Under the pieces are notes generated by a model. The model was given only the letters and a program-made list of their open reading frames with translations, was not told where the DNA came from and did not search any database. A stretch of 64,000 nt of DNA from Saururus chinensis (taxonomy: Eukaryota > Streptophyta > Magnoliopsida > Piperales > Saururaceae): the NCBI GenBank assembly GCA_035235625.1, contig CP141141.1, positions 10,041,968 through 10,105,967 on the forward strand, given 5' to 3'. Below, one piece after another: positions 9,585 to 22,149 of this stretch (position 1 is its first letter; each line of letters begins with the position of its first letter). Both the position numbers and the translations under genes were made by a program.

Positions 9585-12500
9585 TGTAACGTCTGGGAAT
9601 TTTCTAAATTCCCAAAGTTGACAATGGGAAATTAGGGTGTTGGACCCCTTGACTTTCTTATTGGAATAACTTATTCAATGCTAAGAATTGGTGCTAAAAT
9701 CTATATGGATGGAAAGTAGATAGAAAGAGCTTCGAAATGCCACTAAGAACATGCAAATCGGAGTTCAGATAAGGGAGATACGACCGTTCGAAATTGAACA
9801 TATCGTGCAGGGCCTATTTACCCAAATTGGATATACAAATTGTCTGTTTAAGTCACTATACGGGCCTGATCAATTAGTATTCCAAATTTTTATTTTTGGG
9901 GCCCAATTTGGTTGTCGAATTGAAGAGATTTTGGCCCAATTTCTCATGGAATTACCTATAAAAATAGAGAATTAGGGCTTTTTGGACGGTGATTAGAAGG
10001 AAAGAAAGTGAAGTTTCTGGCGAGACTCCAGCGAGGCGTTGGTGGCAGTGAATCGACAACAACTCGACCTTAGAGGTAAGCTTTCGAATTGAGACTAATG
10101 AAGATGTTGTTAATTAATTTTAATGAAAATTATAGTGATTTCTGCAAATATTGTTCACGTAATTAGTGAACAGTACTTTGAGTTTTCAATCGTCGGAATC
10201 ATTGTAGAAAGGGGGCCCCTGGTCCTTGCCATGGCTACCGTGGCTCTGGCCATGATAGCTTTGACTATGGTGGCCTTGGCGGCAGTAGTGAAATTGCCGC
10301 TGCAGGCCCGGTAGACGCAGGCCGGAAGAGGGATTAGATTCCCGAAATCGCTGGGCTAAGGCGATCCCGGTTGAGCCTGGCATATCGTCGGCCATGGCGC
10401 CCTACTGCCGTAGTAGCCCTGGCCACACAAGCAGTAAAAAAAGGGGGACAGAAAGAAAGGGCGGCCCTAGCTAGCCACCAGGCGGCAACAGAACTGATGG
10501 CAAACTGATGTTGTCGGTTCCGCCAGGCGCTGGCGGTCCAGGAACACTTGGGCCGCCCCCTCCTCTGCCACAGTGCTGGCGACACCACCAGGGCCGAACG
10601 GCCTCTTGCTGGTCGCAGAGAAGATGACCCGTGATCGGGTCGTCAACCGCTATGCCGGGTCGGGTTTCCCAACCTGATTCGGTCTGGTTTAATTCGATAA
10701 AAAAATAAATTTAACACCCACTAAACTAGGTCTGGTTCAGTAGGGTTTAAGTGTGGAAAAAATCCTAGAAAATTACTGTTGGACTTGGAGAAGTGTGGGA
10801 TTATTTTGACCAAGTTTCAGCTCAGGGAAAAATCCCAGAGACTCCTTTTAGTCCTTCTAGTTTAGTTGTTGTGCGATATTCACTTACCCGACTTAGGGGC
10901 TCGGGTTCAGGGGCCTATGAGTTGATCTAATAATTGGGAAAATTATCAGTGAAAGTTTAATAGGTAATATAATTATAGGCCAAACCTTTTGATGAGGAAA
11001 AATCCCAATGAGTAGGTAATTGATTGTTTTGCCCCTAGGGTTAATTGTAAACCATTAAGTCAACCTGGGTTGGTTCAAGGGGTTCACGATCCCGTCACAT
11101 GCCAAGAAAATTACACAGAGTCCATGAAGTCAAGTTGTACCATTGAGTTGAACTTTGGACCCATTGGATGTCATTAAGGCCTTAAACCAAATGACAGAAA
11201 TAACCCTTTGAGTGGACCCGCCCACATTCGTGTGAATGGAAGCGCGGGTTAGCTTGAGAGTGGTACCTCCGGAGAAGATTATGACTTAAAATATATAAAA
11301 GGGTAGTGAGATGACCAAATGACCTAAGGGAGAGTACCATACCCTAGGTGGTAGAATTACCCTAATGCCCTTAAAGGCAGTATGTTCCATTTATGTCGAA
11401 ACTAATAACCTTAGCACTAAGCGTTAGGGTACGCTATAGTGACGTGGAATGGTTTCAAAAGGAAGGGGTGTGACTAGTAAGTGACACGAAGACCTTGTTA
11501 GGTCATAGTGTGTCACGGCCCAGATTTTTAAAAGCATTTTTAAATGGCACAAATAGTAAGCAGCGAGAATTTTTTTTTCTTTAAATACAAAATAAACCAT
11601 TCGATTAAATATCCACGTCATGATAACTGGGGTTCACAAATATGAATATCAAATCATATGATATTATTAACGTCTGAAAATTCATAAAGACCAGCTCATC
11701 CATCTAAGTACAAGTCCATCATCCGTCTGAAAATAAATAATAAGTTGACTCTCACGCTTAAGGTACACTTACGTACAGGAGTTACAGAAATGCGGAAACC
11801 TCTTGTGCACGTCTATCTTCGTCTCACTTATCATAGCCTAGAGGATCTGTAACAAAGCAAACCAAACAACAACCACAACCACAACCACAATGGAGCATCT
11901 CCGCCCACAGGAGAAGAGCTTCCAAAGGACAAAAGGTTTTATTAATATTTTTTAGATCGGGCCGACATCACCCGATGTTAGTTGCCTACGTACTAATCAG
12001 ACAACATCTCCAATGTTTCCAACAAGATCGGATCCAAACGTAGTTCTGCCTAGAAACTACTCTATCCTTAGAAGCATAACATCACACATGCAATGCTTAG
12101 ATATTTTCAACCTACATTTTACTAAGTCCTTTAACCGTTCCACTTGTCTAATTAACAAACAATATCAAATATTGTTATTAATTATCTCACATCCCTTGTT
12201 TGATAATTAAAACTATCAAATTTGCAACTCGGAGATGACTCACCCCTTGAGAAATCCCCAAACAAAGTACTCCAGCTTTGGAGTAGACTGCTTAACAGCA
12301 GCTTGACCCAAATCCCCAGGGCTCTCAATAGCCTGCCACAAATCTGGAGAAGAGGATCCCAACTATGCTCATGGACACAAATTGGCAAGAAACACAAGCC
12401 TTCCATGATGCTCATGTAACTCTGCTTTTCGTACGTACTAAATAGTCCTGGGAAGACCTGTGGGAGACCCGCGGTAAAGACCCTCTGGTCAATACCCAAA

Positions 12501-15500
12501 CCGTCGTGGCGATGAAGATGCATATTGCAATCTCCACCTTCCCAACGCTGGGAGAAAATGTCTTATAAGACATTACTAATATATCCATAGAAGCCTCAGG
12601 TCCTTATGACCATTGACTCCCTCAAACATCTGAAACTTAGACTAGATTATTTTCATCTAGTCAAGTAACCACATAACCATATGGGTCCTCTTCACCTTGT
12701 GAATCGGCCTACTAAATAGCTCATCCACTGAGCTATGACTCAGAGAACATCCCAAAATCACCCTTGGTTTATTAACCAAGGTCAAAATCTATGTCATGGC
12801 CCCGTTCACTCCATGAACTGGTCCCAATCCTAAAGAGGGTATTTTAGTTATTATTTTTATTAGATGTTCTCCCCTCAAACCAACAACAACCCATGTCTCT
12901 TGATTAATCTTCATTAATCTTAAGTTACTGATATAAATCAATGCATCAATATCAAAAGCATGCATCAACATAAATAATCATGCAATCATACAAACGTATA
13001 AATAATAAACGGAGGTCCATTGCATTCATTTGCAAGACTAGGGCTCAGAGAATTCAAGCTCAATATGTAAATTAACATATTCCACGAGTGGCGTACATAA
13101 AGCCCTAGTGGATTTCTGCGCTGTGCTAGGGACACGTGCAATACACTGCCCTAAACCCTGAGAATTAGGGTTTTCCGTTGGTTTCCCATGACACTGTGAC
13201 TTGTCAAGGTCTTCGTGTCACCTACCGGTCACACCCCTTCCTTTTGAAGTCGTTTATAGGGTACCTTAACTCTTGATTCACTAGGTCATCCGTTTCGACA
13301 GAAACAGAATATATTGCCCCTAACGGCATTAGGGTAATTTTACTACCTAAGGTATGATACCCTCCCTTGGGCCATTATAGTCATTTTACTACCCCTCTAT
13401 TGATTTAAGTCATTGACCTCTCACAAGGCTCCACTGTTAGACCGACTCACGCTTCCATTCACACGAATGTGGGCGGGTCCACTCAAAGGGTATTTCTGTT
13501 ATTTGGTTTAAGGCCTTAATGACATCCAATGGGTCCAAAATTAGGGTCAAGGGTACTACTTGACTTCATGGACTCTATGTAATTTTCCTGGCATGTGACG
13601 GGGTTGTGAACCCCTTAAACTGACCCAAGTTTTGACTAATGGTTTACTATAAACCCTAAGGGTAAAATGGTCAATTAACCACTCATTGGTATTTTTCTTC
13701 ACCAAGATATTTGGTCTATAGATATTTTACCCATTAAAATCTCATTGAGAATTTTCCCAATTTTTTAAATAAACTCTTAGGCCCTTGAACCAGGGCCTCG
13801 AACTCAGGTAAGTTAATATTATACGATAATTAACTAACAAGGGTAAAAAGGTCATTTTAGAGACTCTGGAATTTTTCCATGATCTGAAACTTGGTCCAGT
13901 TACTCATCACATTCCCTTGGACATTATACAATTTTCTTGAATTTTCTCCCGGTTCAGTGGGACTTTTCTTTCTTTTTTATTATACCGACCCGGCCCGGGT
14001 CTTGAACCCCCTGGTTTGGGTCACCCAACCCGAACCCGTGCAGACGACCTGTAGCGGGTCGTCTTCCCCGAGTCCGGTGAGGACTCCCTGGCAGCGGCTT
14101 CCGGGCCGCCACGGAGGGGAGACGGCCAGGACCAACAGGATCGCCGTCAGGCGGCGATCCCATCAGGCCTAGCTCCACTTCCGCCGACGGCCAGTCGGGC
14201 CTCTAAAATTTTACCGATGCGGCCTGCCAGAGATAGCCTCTGGCGGCGTCGCCTCTGGCGGCCACGGTGGGGCGGGAGGCTAGCCTCACCGGATTGCCTC
14301 TAGGCGGCGATCCTATTTGGCTAGGCTCCGCTGCCGTCCGGTGGCTGCTGGAGCTGCAAAAATTCTTTCTTTTTTTTATTACTATGCGGTAGCGGCAGAG
14401 CCGCCACCGCCGCGAAGCAACCACTTGGCTGCCACAGCCAAGGCTAGAACCAGCAAGCCATTCCAGCCATGGGTCCAGCCACCAGTGGTCGGCAGGTGGC
14501 CGGCCGGTGACTGGCCGATAGTTAAACAGTAAATAAATAACTTATTTTAACAAAACTGCATGAATAGTAATTGCAGAGATTACTATTCATGTTAATTACG
14601 AATATGGTTTATCTTCTAATTTACAAATCAATGCAAATCTGGACTCGAAATCCAACCTCAATGGCCGAGTTGTCGTCGATCCACTGCCGCAATTGCTTCT
14701 CCAAAGTCTCGTCGGAGAATTCTCTCATCTCCTTCACCGTCCCAAAAGCTCCCCAAATCGGACCAAAGACCCCCCCCCCCAAAAAAAAAAAAAATTTCCT
14801 CCTCTATTAGCCCTAATTCGTCTTTTATAGGCATAGGATTAGGGATCCTAATCCCATAAAAAATTAGGCATCAAAAACTCAATTTCGGAATAGTAATTGA
14901 TCGGGCCCGTATTGCAATTTAAACGGACTGTTCATATGTTCAATTCGGGTAAATGGGTCTTGCACGATATATTCAACTTCAGACGGTTGTTTCTCCCTCG
15001 TTCGGACTCCGATTCATGCGTTCTTGGTGGCGTTTCGAAGATCTTTCTGTCTACTTTCCATCCATATATATATCAACCACCAAATCCAAGCATATATTAA
15101 TTTATTCCAACGGAAATGTCAAGGGGTCTAGCACCCTAATTTCCACGTGTACGATTTTAGGAATTTAGAAAATTCTCGGACGTTACATAGTGTCATGGGA
15201 AACAAGGGGAAGAACCCTAATTCTCAAGCTTTAAGGTAGCGTATTACAAGTGTTTACAACCGAGTACATCGAATGACTAGAGTGTTTTATATGTAACTCG
15301 CGGGATGCGTTAGAGTTGTTTACACTCTTGGGCTTGAATTAGCTGAGTCATAGCCCTACAATTGAGTGCAATGGGCCTTTATTCATTATTTATGCATTGC
15401 TGTGAATGGATATTATTTATGTTGATTATGCTGATGCATGCTTTTATTATTGATGCTTTGATTTATATTGGTAACTTAAGATTAATAAAGTTTAATCAAG

Positions 15501-16896
15501 AGACATGGGTTGTCGTTGGATTGGGGGGAGAACACCTAAATCAAGATAATAACTAAAATACCCTCTTTAGGGTTGGGACCACTTCAAGGAGTGAACGGGC
15601 CCTTGACATAGAATCTTACCTTGGTTAATGAACCAAGGATGATTTTGGGATGTTCTTTGAATCATAGCATAGTGGATGAGCTATTTAGTGGGCCGATTCA
15701 CAAGGTGAAGAGGACCCAAATGGTTGAGGGGATACTTGGCTGGATGGAAATAATCTAGTCTAAGTTTCATATGTTTGGGGGAGTCAATGGTCATAAGGAC
15801 CTGAGGCTTCTATGGATACATTAGTAATGTCTTATAAGACATTTTCTCCTAGAGTTGGGATGGTAGAAATTGCAATATGCTTCTTCATCACCACAACGGT
15901 TTGGGTATTGACCAAAGGGTCTTTACCGTGGGTTTCCCACAGGTCTTCCTAGGACTATTTAGTACATACAAAAAATGATGTTCTATGAGCATCATGGAAG
16001 GCTTGTATTTCTTGCCAATCTGTGTCCATGAGCACAGTTGGGATCCTCTTCTCTAGATTCGTGGCAGGCTATTAAGAGCCCTGGAGATTTGGATCAAGCT
16101 GCTCTTAAGCAGTCTACTCCAAGGTTGGAGTCATTTGTCTAGAGATTTCTCGAGGGGCGAGTTATCTCTGAGTTACAGATTTGATAGTTTTAATTATCGA
16201 ACAAGATATGTGAGATAATTAATAACATTGTTTGATATTGCTTGTTAATTAGACAAGTGGAATGATTAAAGGACTTACTAAAATGTAGGTTGGTTAAAAA
16301 TACCTAAGCATTGCATGTGTGATGCTATGCTTTGTAAGATAGAGTAGTTTCTAGGCAGAACTACGTCTGGATCCAATCTTGTTGGAAACATTGGAGATGT
16401 TGTCTGATGAGTACGTAGGCAACTAACATCGGGTGATGTTGGCCCGATTTAAAAAATATTAATAAAACCTTTTGCCCTTTAGAAGCTCTTCTCATGTAGG
16501 TAGAGAGATTCCATTGTTGTTGTGGTGGTGGTTTCTTTATTTAGTTGGGTGCAGATTCTCTAGGCCACGACAAGTGAGACCAAGAAAGGCGAGCATAAGA
16601 AGAAGATTCTGCGTTATTGCAACTCCAGTATGTTAGTGTACCTCTAACGTGAGAGTCAACTTGTTATTTATTTTTAAACGGATGATGAACATGTACATAG
16701 ATGGATGAGCTGTTGTTGAAATTTTGAGACCTGTAAATATCATATGATTTGATATTCGTATTTGTGAACCCCAGTTATCATGACTTGGATATTTAATTAA
16801 AAGGGTTTATTTTATATTTAAAGAAAGAAAGAAAAATTTATTGCTACTTACCATTTGTGCTATTTAAAAATGCTTTTAAAAATCTGGGTCATGACA
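9585..16896 (+). mobile_element. Family A element, outer copy (3.6 kb solo-LTR-like), TSD AAACC
   Basis: Starts TGTAACGTCTGGGAATTTTC and ends CTGGGTCATGACA. It is flanked by AAACC at 9580-9584 and again at 16897-16901. TG...CA ends with a 5 bp duplication point to an LTR, and no second LTR or polyprotein is present, so a very large solo LTR of about 3.63 kb is the best reading. A TATA-like TATAAAAATA at 9957-9966 lies about 370 bp from the TG end and sets the orientation. It is interrupted at 11511-15192 by an inverted copy of itself. GC-rich ORFs at 10123-10588 are not recognisable proteins. Confidence 0.85.
11511..15187 (-). mobile_element. Family A element, inner copy (3.7 kb), TSD TAGTG
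   Basis: Read on the plus strand it runs from TGTCACGGCCCAGATTTTT to CTCGGACGTTACA, which is the reverse of the outer copy, and is flanked by TAGTG at 11506-11510 and 15188-15192. Its own uninterrupted sequence around 13194 shows what the outer copy looked like before insertion. A TATAAAA on the minus strand at 14829-14823 matches the one in the outer copy (358 versus 372 bp from the end). The GC-rich stretch 13990-14500 and short ORFs there are LTR sequence. A C-run/A-run junction lies at 14770-14794. Confidence 0.85.
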
Positions 16897-17018
16897 AAAC
16901 CACAACTTAATCAGTATTCAGACTCAAGCCCGTCACCCACACAGTTTTAAAAGCCTAAAACAGTGTTAATTGAGATAGTTGGGCCACTTGATGTTTTCAT
17001 ACAAAAATAAGTCTAACA

Positions 17019-17463
17019 TTCTCCCACTGGCACAACTTCTCAATTGAGCCATAGAAAGAATAAAATATCCCACTTAGCTCAATTAAAATGAATTTAAGTT
17101 AAAAAATAACCAAGTGGGTAATGGGAAACTTTAAAATGACTTTGGTATGTGCATATAACTTTTGAAAAAAACAATACCGTTCGAACTGTATGTGGTAACT
17201 TTATACCCTTACGAAATGTCATAATTGCACGAACAAGGCGGTTATATCCTCGTAGGAGAACATTCCTTTCCATGTATCACAATACAACTAATTAATTCTA
17301 TTTGAGTGCTATATGTCAAAAATTTTATTTATGAGTGAAGGCATGCTCCCACTCATTTTGCAAATATTGTCTCATACTTAAGTGCACAAAAAAATGAGAC
17401 ACCACGGGAAAAGAAACTATAACTGCTATGATAAATGAGAAGTCCAGAATAACATATGCAAAA
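17019..17463 (-). other. Copia segment between polyprotein stop and 3' LTR, with polypurine tract
   Basis: Non-coding 3' part of the copia element. The polypurine tract GTGGGAGAA (minus strand, about 17027-17019) abuts the LTR start TGTTAGAC. It primes plus-strand DNA synthesis in LTR retroelements. Confidence 0.7.
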
Positions 17464-17880
17464 TCAAATGCACAATGAGCTAATAAGACCCATAGGATCC
17501 ACATGACTCTTAAATAGAGAAGGGGGTAAACCCTTAGTCAATGGATTAGCAACCAATACCTATATGCTCAATAACAATTGTCCCTGCTTTAACACGATCC
17601 TGAACAACAAGATACTTGACATCGATGTGCTTACTTCGACTTACACTCTTGTTGTTCTTCATGAAGAACACAATAGCACTTTTATCACAGAACATCTTTA
17701 ATGGCCTAGATATGGAATCCATAATAGTAAGTCCCGTGATAAAGTTCATCAACCAAGTAGCATGTGGCGTGCCCTCATAACAAGCAACAAACTCTGCCTC
17801 CATAGCCAACGACGCTGTAAGGATTTGCTTGATACTTTCCAAGAGACAACACTCCCTGCAAAAAGAAAAATATAACCAAC
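17464..17880 (-). pseudogene. Copia RNase H domain (C-terminal part of pol)
   Basis: After the nested insertion the frame reads VGYIFLFAGSVVSWK, then LTASLAMEAEFVACYEGT, FCDKSAIVFFMKN, SRSKHIDVKYLVVQDRVKAG and, after a frameshift, VANPLTKGLPP with a stop at 17464. These are the standard Ty1/copia RNase H landmarks (STSGY.F, EAE...A, D...A, RSKHID.., DPLTK). The N-terminal KSTS lies across the insertion at about 20733. Non-functional because of shifts near 17555 and 17820 and the 2.8 kb insertion. Confidence 0.9.
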
Positions 17881-18776
17881 TGTCACGGGCACGAAGATTT
17901 GCCTAGCGTTTGCACTCATGATGGCCTGACTACACCGTGCAGCCAGCAGCCACTCTCTTCCTTTCCCACTCGTATGCGCAAGGGAAAACAAGCAAAACAA
18001 CCACAAAGCAACACAACCAACCTGGTGCAAGGGTCTCCGCCCAAGCTATGTAAATCAGTCCGTCGAAATACACAAGTAGGGAGAGGGCAGGGCTGAACCA
18101 CCAAGGCTGAGAGCTCTCCTCTCTTTCTCCCTGGTTTGCTGTGCAGGAAAAATCACCAGTCTCTCAGCCATGGCCGCCCCATCCTTTCCCTTAAATAGAC
18201 TCAGCCATAGGCTGGCCGTCCTAGAGCAACTAGAAGTACAAAACCCACCCAATACAAGAGTCCTCACCCTGTCCAACTCTCAACCCAAAGCCATTCCGGG
18301 ATTGCATAGATAAGGAAGCCTTCGTGAGTCCGTCTTTCGCTAGAAGTCCTTCGCCATGCTGCCACCAAGAGTCATGCCATCCAAGGGAACCAGCCAACCA
18401 ACTCCCATCCGTCCTAGGAGTGTAGCCAGCCTGCTTGTACGAGTCCTGTCCGTCCTAGGAGTCTGCTGCCTGATCTCCTACTCCAACTAGGAGTGCAGCC
18501 AGCCAGCATATGCTGAATCCTATCCGCCTTTGGAGTCCTCCCCTAAGTCCAACCAGCGCCCAGCTTCACCGCTAGAGTCCCGCCCACGCAAGGACTCCTA
18601 CCCAGCCTGCTCCACAAGGCGAGTAGCTCATCCGGAACATCACCCACGCTGTCCCAGCATCCGTCCATGCCCAAGGGCTGCCTAGGCTGTCCGCTGCCTA
18701 GCAAAACTTGGCTGTCCGCTTCCAAGTAAGGGAGTAGCCGCTCCCTTTCCGCATCCATCAAGTTAGGGGGCTAACA
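17881..18776 (-). repeat. 3' LTR of the non-autonomous element
   Basis: Plus-strand reading starts TGTCACGGGCACGAAG and ends GGGGGCTAACA. It matches 19828-20722 nearly base for base, including the 'atccgtcctaggagtgtagcc' block. Confidence 0.9.
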
Positions 18777-19802
18777 GGCCTCCCACACTTGATTCTTCGA
18801 CGCCCTCGTCAAAGCCCCAACTTCCCAGGTACACCGATTGAAGCACTTCAGCCATCCACCTCACTGAACCCGCCAGCAAGAAGCCAACACTTCCCATCAC
18901 ACCACGGCCAAGTCAAGTTCCACCCAGCCTAAGTCCACCTTTGGCCAAGTATGAGCAACACCCGCTGCCCACCATCCTGCGAACCTCTGCATCAGTCCGC
19001 TCCTTGGCTGCTTCGATCAGCCAAGGCTTGGGGAGTCCGCTCCCCTCCATCCTCTTAATCAGCAAAGACTCGAAGCTGCCCCCTCAGCCGGGGACTCCAT
19101 CAACTGAACGCATCCCATCCGCTGCAAGGGACTCATCCGGGCTACCTCCTCGTGCTCAGATTCGTCCTTCTACTCTTCAGCGACCAGTGCCTTCAGCCTT
19201 CCCTGTTTCGGACAGCCCTTTGCACAGTGCGGCCCTTGGGGTATGAAACAGCCAGCACCTTTCTTCGGCCAGCCCAGCTGCTCCCCATTGTCCATGCCAC
19301 CATTGCCCCCTTTGCTGCCTTCCATGTGATGTTGATGACGCCAGCCACCTGAATACCCACGAACTGCACCAACAGCCCGTCCCATGGCTGCCTCACTCAG
19401 CCAAGTATGTGGGGAAACCGCTCCCCCCAAGTACAAGCCTGCCCATAGACCTGCACCCCGCCATGATGCTGATTTTGGAATTCGCTTCAGCAAGGTGAAC
19501 GCCATCTCCCAACGTCTCAGCACCTCGCTGCCCAGCAAGTCTGCCAACGACCTTCGCAGCAGCCAGTCCAGAGCCATCAACTCCTTCGAGGATTCCAGCA
19601 CCTCAGCACCTGTCCAACCTGCTTAGCGCCAAGCCCATCCAGAGCTTTCACCTCCTTCAGGGTTGTCTCAGAGCTTCAGCAAGGTGGATCTCCGATCTGT
19701 CCAGCAACAACCCGTCAAGGACATTACCTCATCCGGGTATCCCAGCGATCCAACCACCTTCAGCCAACTCCTTCGCAGAGACCGTACAGAGCTTTCACCT
19801 CC

Positions 19803-19827
19803 TTCAAATCCCGGCAATGGAACCAAC
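19803..19827 (-). other. Primer binding site, tRNA-Asp-like
   Basis: Next to the 5' LTR, the minus strand reads TTGGTTCCATTGCCGGGA. Its complement looks like a tRNA 3' end (TTCAAATCCCGG...CCA, with T-loop-like TTCAAATC). It resembles the TGGCGCCGTTGCCGGGGA site that Athila-type elements use with tRNA-Asp, with several transitions. This is a priming site, not a tRNA gene. Confidence 0.6.
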
Positions 19828-20722
19828 TGTCATGGGCACGAAGCTTTGCCTAGCGTTCGCACTCGTGATGGCCTGACTACACTGCGCAGCCAGCAGCCAC
19901 TCTCTTCCCTTCCCACTCGTATGCACAAGGGAAAACAAGCAAAATAACCATAAAGCAACACAGCCAACCTGGTGCAAGGGTCTCCGCCCAAGCTATGTAA
20001 ATCAGTCCGTCGAAATACATAAGTAGGGAGAGGACAGGGCTGAACCACCAAGGCTGAGAGCTCTCCTCTCTTTCTCCCTAGTTTGCTGTGCAGGAAAAAT
20101 CACCAATCTCTCAGCCATGGCCGCCCCATCCTTTCCCTTAAATAGACTCAGCCATAGCTGGCCATCTTAGAGCAACTAAAAGTACATAACCCACCCAATA
20201 TAAGAGTCCTCACCTTGTCCAACTCTCAACCCAAAGCCATTCCGGGATTGCATAGATAAGGAAGCCTTCGCGAGTCCGTCTTTCGCTAGAAGTCCTTCGC
20301 CATGCTGCCACCAAGAGTCATGCCATCCAAGGGAACCAGCCAACCAACTCCCATCCGTCCTAGGAGTGTAGCCAGCCTACTTGTACGAGTCCTGTCCGTC
20401 CTAGGAGTCTGCTGCCCGATCTCTTACTCCAACTAGGAGTGCAACCAGCCAGCATACGCTGAATCTTATCCGCCTTAGGAGTCCTCCCCTAAGTCCAACC
20501 AGCGCCCAGCTTCGCCACTAGAGTCCCGCCCGCGCAAGGACTCCTACCCAGCCTGCTCCACAAGGCAAGTAGCTCGTCCAGAACATTACCCGCGTTGTCC
20601 CAGCATCCGTCCATGCCCAAGGGCTGCCTAGGCTGTCCGTTGCCTAGCAAAACTTGGCTGTCCGCTGCCAAGTAAGGGAGTAGCCACTCTCTTTCCGCAT
20701 CCATCAAGTTAGGGGGCTAACA
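19828..20722 (-). repeat. 5' LTR of the non-autonomous element
   Basis: Direct repeat of 17881-18776, starting TGTCATGGGCACGAAGC and ending GGGGGCTAACA on the plus strand. Differences are mostly C/T and G/A transitions. Confidence 0.9.
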
Positions 20723-21700
20723 GGCCGATGTCGACTTTTTTGAGTCAACACAACTAGCAAAGTCTGCATCTGTGTGCCCAACCAGCTCCAAATGATCAGA
20801 ATGTCTATATGTAAGAATGTAATCTTTTGTTCCTTGTAAATACCTCATAACCTTCTTTGCAGCTCTCCAATAATCCAACCCTAGATTTTTTTGGTATCAA
20901 CCCAACATTCACATAGCAAAGGCAATATTAGGTCTTGTGCAGACCTCCATGTGCATCATACTACCAACTGCCGATGCATAAGGAATTTCTTTCATGCTTT
21001 CCAACTCCAAATAATTCTTTGGACACTGGAACAAGCTAAATTTATCACCCTTCACAATAGGAACTATAGTAGGTGAGCAGATTTCCATGTTAAACCATTT
21101 CAAAACTTTATTGATGTAGGCCTGCTAAGATAACCCAAGGATCCTTTTGGATCTATCATGATAGATTTGAATCTCTATGACACAGGATGCCTCTCCTAAA
21201 TCTCTCATGTCAAAGTTCTGAGAAATAAACTGCTTAGTCTCATGCAACATCCCTAAGTCACTGTTTGTAAGTAGAATGTCGTCAATATACAAGGCCAAAA
21301 ATGTGTAATGGCTCCAACTAACCTTAAGGTATATACATTGGTCAACAATGTTCTCCTTAAAATCAAATGATGTAATAACATCATTGAACTTCAAATACCA
21401 CTGTCGGGAGGCCTATTTCAGTCCATATATTGACTTCTTGAGTCTACAAACAAGATGACTTCCTTTTATTTGAGGTGAATCCTTTAGGCTGAGTTATATA
21501 CACCTCCTCAAGATCCCTATTCAAGAACATTGTCTTGACAACCATTTGATGTAACTCAAAGTCAAAATGAGATACAAGGGCCTAAATAAGTCTCAATGAA
21601 TCCTTTGTAGAAACTGGAGAGAAGGTTTCATTATAGTCAACACCATCTTTTTGAAGAAATTGGTTACAAGTTGGGCCTTATATATGCTAATGTTACTAGA
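20723..21700 (-). pseudogene. Copia reverse transcriptase fragments
   Basis: Minus-strand frames show FLALYIDDILLTNSDLG (the Y-x-DD catalytic box as YIDD), QNFDMRDLGEASCVIEIQIY, then PYASAVGSMMHMEVCTRPNI AFAM and, just before the nested element, a KKSTS stretch that belongs to RNase H. Further upstream, near 21410-21480, VCRLKKSIYGLKQ-like sequence is broken. Stops and frameshifts separate the blocks. Reverse transcriptase copies element RNA; this copy cannot. Confidence 0.85.
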
Positions 21701-22149
21701 TAGATCTAATTTAGTCTTATAGATCCATTTGCAGACAATAGTCCTGGCGCCTTGCGATAACTCTACAAGATCCTAGACTTGATTATTAGCCATATGTTTC
21801 ATCTCATCCTACATGCACCATACAATTTGCTAGAGTTATCTCTAGTCATGGCTTGTGAATATGTAAAAGGATCTTGAATGAGTCCAACATTCTTGTCATA
21901 TTGTTGTTGGTATACAACATAGTCATAAGGGAGTGCAGGTTTCCTTACTCATGATGACCTTTAAAGTCCTATTTGATCAACATGTGGAGGTGCTTGTACA
22001 CTAGGAACTTCAATAACTTGTTCCTGAGGGGATGGTAGAGGAATAATAGGCTGTTTTGGAATCACCATAGGTAATACAACATGTGATCCTCCACTAGATG
22101 TGGGTTTAACAACTGGAACCTATATTTCCTCAAACACAATGTATTTTGA

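Larger units (their letters stand above)
9308..17018 (-). repeat. 3' LTR of the copia element, split by family A
   Basis: LTR sequence occupies 9308-9584 and 16902-17018, about 394 bp in all. It aligns with 26142-26492: 'tggaacataata', 'aaggttttaggca', 'gaaccttcaatgaagct', 'aatcctcttggtgaagc', 'gagtaatctcgctttaggca' and, beyond the insertion, 'gttttaaaagcc' and 'agtgttaattgaga'. In element orientation it starts TGTTAGAC right after the polypurine tract and ends TTCCA. Confidence 0.85.
17881..20722 (-). mobile_element. Non-autonomous LTR retrotransposon (2.8 kb) inside copia pol
   Basis: Two direct LTRs of about 895 bp (17881-18776 and 19828-20722) bracket 1.05 kb of GC-rich internal sequence. 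In minus orientation the 5' LTR (20722-19828) starts TGTTAGCCCCCTAAC and ends in GACA-type CA, followed at once by a primer binding site (19827-19803). A purine-rich GTGTGGGAGG precedes the 3' LTR. A TATA-like CTATTTAAGGG sits in the LTR near 18198 and 20148 on the minus strand. Minus-strand polarity therefore has three supports. The interior has no gag or pol; the 143-residue minus ORF at 19170-19601 is not recognised. It interrupts RNase H at the STSG|Y codon region. Flanks CCAAC and GGCCG do not form a clear duplication. LTRs look about 95% identical by eye, so it is younger than its host. Confidence 0.88.

Noticed and set aside
9585-16896. Initial reading as a giant foldback or palindromic transposon
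   Set aside because: Exact AAACC and TAGTG duplications show two separate insertions of one element instead.
19170-19601. 143-residue ORF inside the non-autonomous LTR element
   Set aside because: No Gag or other motif is visible and competing frames exist; kept only as a remark.
19803-19827. tRNA-like 3' end (T-loop plus CCA)
   Set aside because: Only the 3' part is present, directly beside an LTR: it is the complement of a primer binding site, not a tRNA gene.
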